This document shows positions 1 to 5,241 of a DNA stretch of 5,819 bases, piece by piece; the first letter of the stretch is position 1; each line of letters opens with the position of its first letter. Position numbers and translations under genes: made by a program. Source of the stretch: an uncultured Shinella sp. GTDB lineage: Bacteria; Pseudomonadota; Alphaproteobacteria; Rhizobiales; Rhizobiaceae. A model generated the notes under the pieces. That model saw nothing but the letters and a program-made list of their open reading frames with translations, had not been told where the DNA came from and ran no database searches. The DNA lies in the NCBI GenBank assembly GCA_946886325.1, contig CAMPIK010000179.1, positions 1-5,819 of the forward strand, in the 5' to 3' direction.

Positions 1-1254
1 CTCGGCATAGCTGTCGGCAACGAGCGCCGGGCCGCGATGGCGGTGGAATTTCGGATCGCAGGCGGCAGGCTTGATGACGGCGCCATCGGGGCAGAGATTG
101 CCTTTCAGCACGGCAAGCGAACCCTCGTGATAGACGGGGTTCGACAGCGGACGGATGACGTCGTCGTTCCAGATCTTCACATCCGCGAGCCCGTCGGTGA
201 GCGGCCTTCCGGTCACGGTGATCGCCGAGCCGTCGAGCTTGTCGCCGAGCTGCTTCATCAGCGCGCGCAGGCCTCCGGCATAAAAGAAATCCTCCATCAG
301 ATAGGTCGAGCCGGAGGGGCGGATATTGGCGATGACAGGCGTGGTGCGGCCGATCCGGTCGAGATCATCCAGTTCGAGGGGAACGCCGGCGCGGCGCGCC
401 ATGGCGATCAGGTGGATGATGGCATTGGTCGAACAGCCGGTCGCCATCGCCACCGTGACGGCGTTTTCGACCGCCGCCGGCGTGACGACCTGGTCGGGCG
501 TCAGATCCTCCCAGACCATTTCGACGATGCGCCGGCCACACTGGGTCGACATGCGCTGGTGGTTGGCGTCGGCCGCCGGGATCGACGATGCGCCGGGCAG
601 CGTCAGGCACATGGCTTCCGCGATCGCCGTCATGGTAGAGGCGGTGCCCATCGTCATGCAGTGGCCGTAGGAGCGCGCGATGCCGCCCTCGATGCCCTGC
701 CATTCCTCCTTGGAAATCGTGCCGGCGCGACGTTCGTCCCAGTATTTGAAGCCGTCCGTGCCGGAGCCGAGATACTTGCCGGCATAGTTGCCGCGCAGCA
801 TCGGGCCGGCGGGCAGGAAGACGAAGGGCAGGCCCATGCTGAGCGCGCCCATGACGAGGCCGGGCGTGGTCTTGTCGCAGCCGCCCATCAGCACCGCGCC
901 GTCGATCGGATGGGAGCGCAGCAGTTCCTCCGTCTCCATCGCCAGCATGTTGCGGTAGAGCATGGTCGTCGGCTTGACGAAGTTTTCCGACAGCGACAGC
1001 GCCGGCAGTTCCATCGGGAAGCCGCCCGCCTGCAGCACGCCGCGCTTCACCCATTCGACGCGGTCCTTGAAATGCATGTGGCAGGGCTGGGCGTCGGACC
1101 AGGTGTTGAGGATGGCGATGATCGGCTTGCCTTCCCAGTCGGCCGGATCGTAGCCCATCTGCATGGTGCGCGAACGGTGGCCGAAGGAACGCTGGTCGTC
1201 CGGCACCATCCATCGGGCGGAGCGGAGCTCTTCATAGGTCTTGCGGGGCTTCAT
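1..1254 (-). CDS. IlvD/Edd-family sugar-acid dehydratase, L-arabinonate dehydratase-like (partial, C-terminus beyond window)
   Basis: Translating down from the ATG at 1254 gives 418 residues with no stop before the window edge; the family is usually about 570-610 residues, so roughly the last quarter is missing. These enzymes use a [2Fe-2S] cluster and Mg2+ to dehydrate a 2,3-dihydroxy acid to a 2-keto-3-deoxy acid in the cytoplasm. The expected cluster cysteines are present: Cys58 (SDAQPC), Cys126 (MGGCDKTTPG) and Cys199 (GHCMTMGTASTM). Glu90, Asp127 and Lys128 fit the Mg2+ ligands, the lysine being carbamylated in homologues. Spacing is offset by one residue from my recollection of R. leguminosarum L-arabinonate dehydratase. 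GCSTNAIIHLIA (273-284) and FFYAGGL (322-328) are further family hallmarks. The catalytic serine region lies outside the window. The start lies 4 nt after the stop of the small upstream gene; it has only a weak ribosome site, suggesting translational coupling. Its place in a TRAP operon argues for sugar-acid catabolism rather than isoleucine/valine synthesis (IlvD). Exact substrate is unknown (arabinonate, xylonate, fuconate, galactonate or similar). Confidence 0.93.
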   Translation of the reverse strand, partial: MKPRKTYEELRSARWMVPDDQRSFGHRSRTMQMGYDPADWEGKPIIAILNTWSDAQPCHMHFKDRVEWVKRGVLQAGGFPMELPALSLSENFVKPTTMLYRNMLAMETEELLRSHPIDGAVLMGGCDKTTPGLVMGALSMGLPFVFLPAGPMLRGNYAGKYLGSGTDGFKYWDERRAGTISKEEWQGIEGGIARSYGHCMTMGTASTMTAIAEAMCLTLPGASSIPAADANHQRMSTQCGRRIVEMVWEDLTPDQVVTPAAVENAVTVAMATGCSTNAIIHLIAMARRAGVPLELDDLDRIGRTTPVIANIRPSGSTYLMEDFFYAGGLRALMKQLGDKLDGSAITVTGRPLTDGLADVKIWNDDVIRPLSNPVYHEGSLAVLKGNLCPDGAVIKPAACDPKFHRHRGPALVADSYAE

Positions 1255-1258
1255 CGAT

Positions 1259-1432
1259 CTATCCCGTGAATGCGAAGGTGAACCAGACGAGGATCGCGGT
1301 GGCGACGAACCCGACGATCTCCGGCCAGTTGCCGAAATCGGGCTCCTTCGCCTCGTCGTCGGCGAATTCCGCCGGCGCGATGTCCGCGTCGCCCCGCATC
1401 AGGTCCCGGTTGAGGTTCTTGTCGTCGGTCAT
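1259..1432 (-). CDS. small acidic single-pass membrane protein in the TRAP operon (57 aa, unknown)
   Basis: A 57-residue frame runs from ATG 1432 to TAG 1259-1261, wholly between the large permease gene and the dehydratase gene. Its start follows an ideal Shine-Dalgarno AGGAGG (minus strand 1446-1441) with an 8-nt spacer; that motif overlaps the TGA of dctM. Residues 1-38 are hydrophilic and strongly acidic (12 Asp/Glu against 4 Lys/Arg). Residues 39-56 (IVGFVATAILVWFTFAFT) form one hydrophobic segment that reaches almost to the C-terminus, so the protein looks tail-anchored or single-pass. There is no signal-peptide cleavage site or known domain that I recognise. The stop lies 4 nt before the dehydratase ATG. 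Tight spacing on both sides and the strong ribosome site make it likely to be translated with the permease. A role as an accessory subunit or stabiliser of the DctQM complex is inference only. An alternative frame from TTG at 1439 over the same DNA is Arg-rich and lacks this logic. Confidence 0.75.
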   Translation of the reverse strand: MTDDKNLNRDLMRGDADIAPAEFADDEAKEPDFGNWPEIVGFVATAILVWFTFAFTG

Positions 1433-1440
1433 ATGCCAAG

Positions 1441-1446
1441 CCTCCT
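1441..1446 (-). promoter_or_regulatory. ribosome binding site of the 57-aa membrane protein, overlapping the dctM stop
   Basis: The minus strand reads TGAGGAGGCTTGGCATATG: the A of the dctM TGA is the first base of AGGAGG, and the ATG follows after 8 nt. This full-consensus site decides the start of the small gene and indicates stop-to-start coupling with dctM. Confidence 0.75.
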
Positions 1447-2762
1447 CAGTTCAGCAGGGACGGGATGAAGAGCGCGATCTGCGGGATGAACAGCACCAGC
1501 GTCAGCCCCACGGCCTGAAGGGCGATGAAGGGCAGCACGGCGGCAAAGATATCCTGCAGGCTGATCTCCTTCGGCGCCACCGATTTCAGGAAGAAGCAGG
1601 CGGGGCCGAAGGGCGGCGACAGATAGTAGATCTGGATGTTCATCGCGAAGAGCACGCCGAACCAGATCGGATCGAAGCCGAGATCGATGACGACAGGCGC
1701 GAAGATCGGCACGGTGATGAAGAGGATCGCGATCCATTCCAGAAAGGTGCCGAGCACCATGACGATCAGCATCATGACGATGATGACGGCGATCGGCGGG
1801 ATGTCGAGCGAGGTCAGGATGCCGCGCAGGAAATCGCCGCCGCCGATGCGGTTGTAGATGCCGATCAGCGCCACGGCGCCGAGCACCAGCCAGATGATCG
1901 AGCCGACCGTCAGCACCGTCTGGCGCATGGCGTCGCGCGCCTTGACCCAGGTCAGTTCCTGCCTGATGGCCGCGACGACGAGGGCGCCGACCGCACCGAC
2001 CGCAGCGGCTTCCGTGACGGTGGCGATGCCGGAATAGATGACGCCGAGGACCGCGCCGATCAGGATGCCCGGCAGGATGACGCCTTTCAGGAACGGCAGG
2101 CGCTTGACGAAGGGCAAACCCGTCTCTGGAATGTCGTAGATCGGGGCGAGCGCCGGATTGAGCCGCACGCGCACGAGGATGTAGCAGATATAGAGCGAGG
2201 CAAGCAGCAGGCCGGGGCCGATCGAGGCGGCGAAGAGCTTGGTGATCGAGACCTGCGCGGCAAGCCCGTAGACGATGAGAACGACGGATGGCGGGATCAG
2301 CGTCGCCAGCGCGCCGGCAGCACAGATGATGCCGATCGCAAGCTTCTTGTCATAGCCGAGGCGCAGCATCTGCGGCAGCGCGATGAGGCCGAGCATGACG
2401 ATCTCGCCGCCCATGATGCCGGACATGGCGGCGAGCACGACGGCGACGATGCAGGTCTGCACGCCGACCGAGCCGCGGAACCGGCCGCCCATGATCGCCA
2501 TCGACTCGAAGAGCGAGTGCGCGATGCCGGAGCGTTCCAGGATGTTCGCCATGAAGACGAAGAAGGGAACGGAGATCAGCTCGTATTTGTGCAGCACCTC
2601 GGTGACATTGGCCGAGACGATGAAGAAGCCGGCCCGTTCGCCGAAATAGAGGATCGCGGTGCCCAGCGAGACGATCAGCGTCGTGATGCCGAGCGGGATG
2701 CCGATCGCCATCAGCGCCAGCAGCGAGGCGACGATCAGGATGGTGATATATTCAATGCCCAC
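1446..2762 (-). CDS. dctM: TRAP transporter large permease subunit (DctM family)
   Basis: The product is 438 residues, normal for the family (about 425-450), almost entirely hydrophobic with about a dozen membrane segments. DctM is the ion-coupled channel subunit of tripartite ATP-independent periplasmic transporters in the inner membrane; it uses the sodium or proton gradient to import acids delivered by the DctP binding protein. Visible hallmarks are SVPFFVFMANILERSGI (64-80), a Pro-Pro break at LIPPSVVLIVYG (155-166), GIATVTEAAAVGAVGAL (245-261), which corresponds to the TEAAA hairpin implicated in Na+ binding, and LSPPFGPACFFLKSVAP (381-397). The last motif recalls the 'mannitol/chloroaromatic' TRAP branch (COG4664) rather than the C4-dicarboxylate branch; this is judged from memory. 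The start is GTG at 2762, overlapping the end of dctQ by 11 bp, with an AAGGGG-like ribosome site inside dctQ; the next in-frame Met (residue 18) would cut into the first membrane helix. The gene symbol is a family label, not a claim of dicarboxylate specificity. Confidence 0.96.
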   Translation of the reverse strand: MGIEYITILIVASLLALMAIGIPLGITTLIVSLGTAILYFGERAGFFIVSANVTEVLHKYELISVPFFVFMANILERSGIAHSLFESMAIMGGRFRGSVGVQTCIVAVVLAAMSGIMGGEIVMLGLIALPQMLRLGYDKKLAIGIICAAGALATLIPPSVVLIVYGLAAQVSITKLFAASIGPGLLLASLYICYILVRVRLNPALAPIYDIPETGLPFVKRLPFLKGVILPGILIGAVLGVIYSGIATVTEAAAVGAVGALVVAAIRQELTWVKARDAMRQTVLTVGSIIWLVLGAVALIGIYNRIGGGDFLRGILTSLDIPPIAVIIVMMLIVMVLGTFLEWIAILFITVPIFAPVVIDLGFDPIWFGVLFAMNIQIYYLSPPFGPACFFLKSVAPKEISLQDIFAAVLPFIALQAVGLTLVLFIPQIALFIPSLLN

Positions 2763-3273
2763 CGACAGTCCCCTTCTCGGTGTGCTGGAACCAGCGGATG
2801 ATGTTGGCCGCCAGTTGCAGGAGATAGAGACAGCAGCCGACGAGCAGCAGCACCTTGAGATAGCTCGGCTGCAGGGAGTTCATCGCCGTTCCGGAATATT
2901 CCGGCCGGCCGATGACCTTCAAGGCGGGACCCCAGAGCGCCATCGACAGCACGGAGACCGCGCCGAAGGCGGCGACGAGTTGCACGATCCGGAAATAGCG
3001 CCAGACGCTCGGCCCCACGACAATCTCCAGCATGGTGATGGAAATGTGCCGGTTGCGCTCGGTCACATAGCCGACGGCGAGCACCCAGGCGGTGGCGCAG
3101 AGCGTCATCGACAGTTCCGTCGACCAGGTCGTCGGGCTGTCGAAACCGTAGCGCATCACCACTTCCAGCGCGGAGGCGATGATGCAGGCGAAAAACAGGA
3201 TTGAGCAGCCATGCCCGACGAAGACGCTGAAACGGTCCATGGTCTCGGCATAGCGCGCAAGAAGGTGTCGCAT
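2752..3273 (-). CDS. dctQ: TRAP transporter small permease subunit (DctQ family)
   Basis: The chosen start, ATG 3273, gives 173 residues. It is preceded by GGAGGG (minus strand 3282-3277) only 3-4 nt upstream. A longer frame from 3330 would add 19 residues encoded by the intercistronic hairpin and is unlikely. DctQ is the four-helix inner-membrane partner of DctM and helps dock the binding protein. Four hydrophobic segments are visible at about residues 16-38, 52-70, 94-115 and 138-158. Family motifs are EVVMRYGFDSPTTWSTELS (37-55), with the Arg-Tyr and Trp typical of DctQ, RNRHISITML (73-82), and LQPSYLKVLLLVGCCLYLLQ (134-153). The dctM GTG lies inside the last codons, so the two subunits are translationally coupled. 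Confidence 0.93.
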   Translation of the reverse strand: MRHLLARYAETMDRFSVFVGHGCSILFFACIIASALEVVMRYGFDSPTTWSTELSMTLCATAWVLAVGYVTERNRHISITMLEIVVGPSVWRYFRIVQLVAAFGAVSVLSMALWGPALKVIGRPEYSGTAMNSLQPSYLKVLLLVGCCLYLLQLAANIIRWFQHTEKGTVGGH

Positions 3274-3303
3274 GATCCCTCCGGCCGCGCGATGGTGGAA
3301 AGG

Positions 3304-3324
3304 CCCGGCCGCCAGGCGGCCGGG
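3304..3324 (-). repeat. GC-rich intercistronic hairpin between dctP and dctQ
   Basis: CCCGGCCGCC (3304-3313), a single A, then GGCGGCCGGG (3315-3324) is a perfect 10-bp inverted repeat; as RNA it would fold as 9 pairs with a 3-nt loop. It starts 7 nt downstream of the dctP stop and ends before the dctQ ribosome site. In the direction of transcription only a short CCUUUCC follows, with no proper U-tract. It is therefore more likely a 3'-end stabiliser or partial attenuator than a full terminator. In binding-protein operons such hairpins commonly allow the binding protein to be made in excess over the membrane subunits. Confidence 0.7.
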
Positions 3325-3331
3325 CGGCATG

Positions 3332-4357
3332 TCAGTCCTTCAGGAGGCCGATCTTTTTCATGTAGGCGAGGTTGGCGTCCAGCGCCTCGCGGGCGAGATC
3401 GCTCTTTTCGGCGAATTTCAGCCATTCGGCGCGGGCAACCTCGCGAAGCTGGTCGCGGTCTTCCTGCGCCCAGTCGATGACCTCGATCTTGCCGCCGGCG
3501 GCATCGGCCTTGGCCTTCTCCTGGTCCTGCTCGTCGACGACCTTCGTCAGGTCCTCCATGGCGGCATACCACCAGTCGCGCAGCGCCTTCTGGTCTTCCG
3601 GCGACAGCGCCTCCCACTTCTCCTTGCTCATCGTGAACTGCATGAGCGGCATGGAGTGGATGCCCGGATAGAGCGGGTAGGGGGCGACATCGTGCAGGCC
3701 GGTCGCCACGTTGTTGACATAGGCCGACGCATCCGCCGCATCGACGATGCCCTTTTCGAGCGCGCCGTAGACTTCCGAGAAGGGAATGGAGACCGGGCTT
3801 GCGCCGGCCGAGGCGAAGACGGCGGAGGCGAGGCCTTCCGGGGCGCGGATCTTCTTGCCCTGGAGATCCTCGAAGGTGCGGATCGGCGTGCGTGCCGGCA
3901 GCGATTCGCGGCTATAGGGACCGCAGGCGATCAGATGGACCTCGCCGCCGGTGACGCTGTCGAGGATCTTCTGCTGCATCTCCTCGCCGCGGTCGTCCTT
4001 GCAGAAGCCGAGCATCTGGGCAGGGGTGTCGTAGCCTGAGATCAGGTCCGCCATGATGGCGAAGGCGGGCTCGATGCCGGAGAAATAGTTGACCGAGGTG
4101 AAATCGCCGTCGATGACGCCGGCTGCGACTGCCTCCGGCGTCTCCTTGGCCGGCACGACGGACGCGTTCGGCGTCAGCGTGATCTCGATCCGGTCGCCGG
4201 TCATCTCCTTGATCTTCGGCAGCCAGTTCTCGGTGAGATAGGTCATGGAGAAATCGCCGGCATTGAACGACGACTGGATGGAATAGGTGTCCGCGCGGGC
4301 GGCGGATGCGAAGGCAAGCGCGGCACAGCCGGCGAGCAGGGTAAGCTTGACGTTCAT
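3332..4357 (-). CDS. dctP: TRAP transporter periplasmic substrate-binding protein (DctP family)
   Basis: ATG 4357 is preceded by GGAGG (minus strand 4367-4363) with a 5-nt spacer and starts directly with a Sec signal peptide, so it is preferred over the in-frame ATG at 4402, which would add 15 residues in front of it. The product is 341 residues, normal for the family. Residues 1-22 form the signal peptide (Lys4, hydrophobic core 5-19, Ala-Arg-Ala cleavage site before Asp23). The mature protein captures an organic acid in the periplasm and hands it to DctQM. The conserved family segment LQGKKIRAPEG (165-175) carries Arg171, which in TRAP binding proteins salt-bridges the substrate carboxylate. 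ALEKGIVDAAD (199-209) and LHDVAPYPLYPGIHSMPL (221-238) are further family signatures. The C-terminal part (about 245-341) is helical and charged. The ligand is not determined; the neighbouring dehydratase suggests an aldonic acid, while the sequence style recalls the COG4663-like branch. This is the first gene of the operon. Confidence 0.95.
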   Translation of the reverse strand: MNVKLTLLAGCAALAFASAARADTYSIQSSFNAGDFSMTYLTENWLPKIKEMTGDRIEITLTPNASVVPAKETPEAVAAGVIDGDFTSVNYFSGIEPAFAIMADLISGYDTPAQMLGFCKDDRGEEMQQKILDSVTGGEVHLIACGPYSRESLPARTPIRTFEDLQGKKIRAPEGLASAVFASAGASPVSIPFSEVYGALEKGIVDAADASAYVNNVATGLHDVAPYPLYPGIHSMPLMQFTMSKEKWEALSPEDQKALRDWWYAAMEDLTKVVDEQDQEKAKADAAGGKIEVIDWAQEDRDQLREVARAEWLKFAEKSDLAREALDANLAYMKKIGLLKD

Positions 4358-4397
4358 TCTGTCCTCCCATGGAAAAATCGCGGAGACCTCCATCTCC

Positions 4398-4409
4398 TGC
4401 ATAAATGCA
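4398..4409. repeat. short inverted repeat next to the operator candidate
   Basis: TGCAT-AA-ATGCA has two 5-bp arms around a 2-bp centre and abuts the 14-bp palindrome, sharing base 4409. It falls at about the expected -10/+1 position of the leftward operon. It could be part of a composite operator or a second regulator's site, but an arm of 5 bp in AT-rich DNA could also be chance. Confidence 0.3.
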
Positions 4410-4435
4410 CTAATATATTAGTTTCGCACTGTCAA
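4407..4435 (-). promoter_or_regulatory. leftward promoter for the dctPQM-dehydratase operon
   Basis: Minus strand 4435-4430 reads TTGACA, a perfect sigma-70/RpoD-type -35 box. A 17-bp spacer would put the -10 at 4412-4407 (TAGTGC, a poor match). A better hexamer, TATATT, is too close (11 bp). The weak -10 would fit a promoter needing activation or tightly repressed. The predicted leader to the dctP ATG is about 40-45 nt. Confidence 0.5.
4409..4422. promoter_or_regulatory. candidate operator: perfect 14-bp palindrome in the divergent promoter region
   Basis: ACTAATATATTAGT is its own reverse complement over all 14 bases and forms an AT island in otherwise GC-rich DNA. It lies between the divergently transcribed dctP and GntR-type genes, directly downstream of the leftward -35 box and adjoining the rightward -35 region, so a bound dimer would block both promoters. 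GntR/FCD regulators usually bind palindromes of about this size. However, this one lacks the GT-N-AC core typical of classical FadR sites, so assignment to the neighbouring regulator is inference from position and symmetry. Confidence 0.6.
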
Positions 4436-4450
4436 TCGCCGCGCTATAGT
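4423..4450 (+). promoter_or_regulatory. rightward promoter for the GntR-family regulator
   Basis: TATAGT at 4445-4450 matches the -10 consensus at five of six positions. TTCGCA at 4423-4428, 16 bp upstream, matches the -35 at four of six. Transcription would begin near 4457, giving a leader of about 18 nt with GAGGAAA (4463-4469) as ribosome site. The -35 directly adjoins the 14-bp palindrome, consistent with autoregulation. Confidence 0.45.
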
Positions 4451-4474
4451 GAATCGTTCATCGAGGAAACGCCA

Positions 4475-5191
4475 ATGCCATCAGCCAGCCCGTTGCCCGA
4501 CCGCGCCGCCGAGCAGGCGCCCGTGACGACGATCCGACGCACCTCGACGGCACACCAGCTTTATGACCTCCTGCGCGGGCGCATCATCGCGCTGGAGCTG
4601 CCGCCCGGCCTGCAGCTATCGCGCAACGACCTAGCGGCCGGCTACGGCGTCAGCCAGACGCCGGTGCGCGATGCCTTGCAGATGCTGGAAAAGGAAGGGC
4701 TTGTCGTCATCTATCCGCAGTCGCGGACCGAAGTGACGCGGATCGATCTCAAGCAGGCGCGCGAGACGCAGTTCCTGCGCATGTCGCTGGAGCTGGAAGT
4801 CGTGCGGGCGCTTGCCACCGAAGCCGGGCAACCGGCGGTCGGGCAGGCGATGCGGATCGTGCGGCAGCAGGAGACGGCGCTCACCGTCGATGGCGACCTC
4901 GCCCGCTTCGGCCAGCTCGACCGGCAGTTTCACCAGATGCTGTTCGAGGCGGCCGGCGTGCCCGACCTCTGGCAGGTCGTGCAGTCGCGCTCCGGCCATA
5001 TCGACCGGCTGCGCCGGCTGAACCTGATGGACCCCGGCAAGGCCGCGACCATCCTCGCCGCCCATACCGAGATCCTCGATCGCATGAAGGCGCTTGATGT
5101 CGCCGGCGCCCAGGACGCCGTCCGGCGCCATCTCTCCGGCACGCTTGCCAAGGTCGACGACATTCGTCGCGCTCACGCGCACTATTTCTGA
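4475..5191 (+). CDS. GntR-family transcriptional regulator, FadR subfamily with FCD ligand domain
   Basis: The product is 238 residues, typical for FCD-type GntR regulators. Residues about 25-88 form the winged helix-turn-helix: LYDLLRGRIIALELPPG (29-45), then LSRNDLAAGYGVSQTPVRDAL (48-68) and LEKEGLVVI (71-79). Residues about 95-225 form the all-helical FCD domain. The four residues expected to hold a metal ion in this domain are all present: Asp149 and His153 (LDRQFHQ), His197 (AAHTEIL) and His219 (RRHL). Such metals usually coordinate a carboxylate effector, so the inducer is plausibly the imported sugar acid or its dehydrated product. The ATG follows GAGGAAA at 4463-4469. Transcribed away from the transporter operon across a 117-bp shared control region, it is most likely the local regulator, usually a repressor relieved by ligand. 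The N-terminal 20 residues are Pro/Ala-rich and probably disordered. Confidence 0.94.
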   Translation: MPSASPLPDRAAEQAPVTTIRRTSTAHQLYDLLRGRIIALELPPGLQLSRNDLAAGYGVSQTPVRDALQMLEKEGLVVIYPQSRTEVTRIDLKQARETQFLRMSLELEVVRALATEAGQPAVGQAMRIVRQQETALTVDGDLARFGQLDRQFHQMLFEAAGVPDLWQVVQSRSGHIDRLRRLNLMDPGKAATILAAHTEILDRMKALDVAGAQDAVRRHLSGTLAKVDDIRRAHAHYF

Positions 5192-5198
5192 TGAGTGG

Positions 5199-5239
5199 GG
5201 GCGGCGGAGAGGCCGGGGCCTGCCTCCGCCGCCCGGTTT
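5199..5239 (+). terminator. hairpin terminator between convergent regulator and RND genes
   Basis: GGGCGGCGGAG (5199-5209) pairs perfectly with CTCCGCCGCCC (5224-5234), an 11-bp stem. The 14-nt loop itself contains the smaller inverted repeat AGGCC-GG-GGCCT (5210-5221). On the plus strand GGTTTCTTC follows, a modest T-rich tail, 8 nt after the regulator stop. On the minus strand it starts 7 nt past the RND stop but lacks a T-run, so it may serve both genes but fits the regulator better. Confidence 0.7.
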
Positions 5240-5241
5240 CT

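Noticed and set aside
365..1213. A 282-residue minus-strand frame overlapping the dehydratase
   Set aside because: It is an out-of-frame reading of the same DNA, Arg/Pro/His-rich. The frame starting at 1254 carries the IlvD/Edd motifs and runs without a stop to the window edge.
37..1269. A 410-residue open frame on the plus strand, antisense to the dehydratase
   Set aside because: It is Arg/His/Gly/Ala-rich without motifs and lies exactly codon-on-codon opposite the dehydratase, whose cysteines and conserved motifs are unmistakable.
1251..1439. A 62-residue minus-strand frame from TTG 1439 overlapping the small membrane gene
   Set aside because: Arg-rich, uses TTG only 1 nt from the Shine-Dalgarno motif, and overruns the dehydratase start. 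The ATG 1432 frame has ideal ribosome-site spacing and a membrane helix.
1266..2801. A 511-residue open frame on the plus strand, antisense to dctM and the small gene
   Set aside because: Its translation is extremely Asp/Arg/Glu/His-rich with no domain or hydrophobic core. It is the antisense shadow expected from GC-ending codons opposite a hydrophobic membrane protein, and the minus frame has clear family motifs.
3274..3330. Upstream extension of dctQ to an in-frame ATG at 3330
   Set aside because: The extra 19 residues would be encoded by the hairpin, there is no ribosome site before it and it would overlap the dctP end region. GGAGGG precedes the ATG at 3273.
3272..4039. A 255-residue plus-strand frame antisense to dctP
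   Set aside because: No recognisable domain, and it is opposite a well-supported binding-protein gene with signal peptide and ribosome site.
4358..4402. Upstream extension of dctP to the ATG at 4402
   Set aside because: It would put 15 charged or polar residues before the signal peptide and start at or before the predicted transcription start; the ATG at 4357 has a proper GGAGG site.
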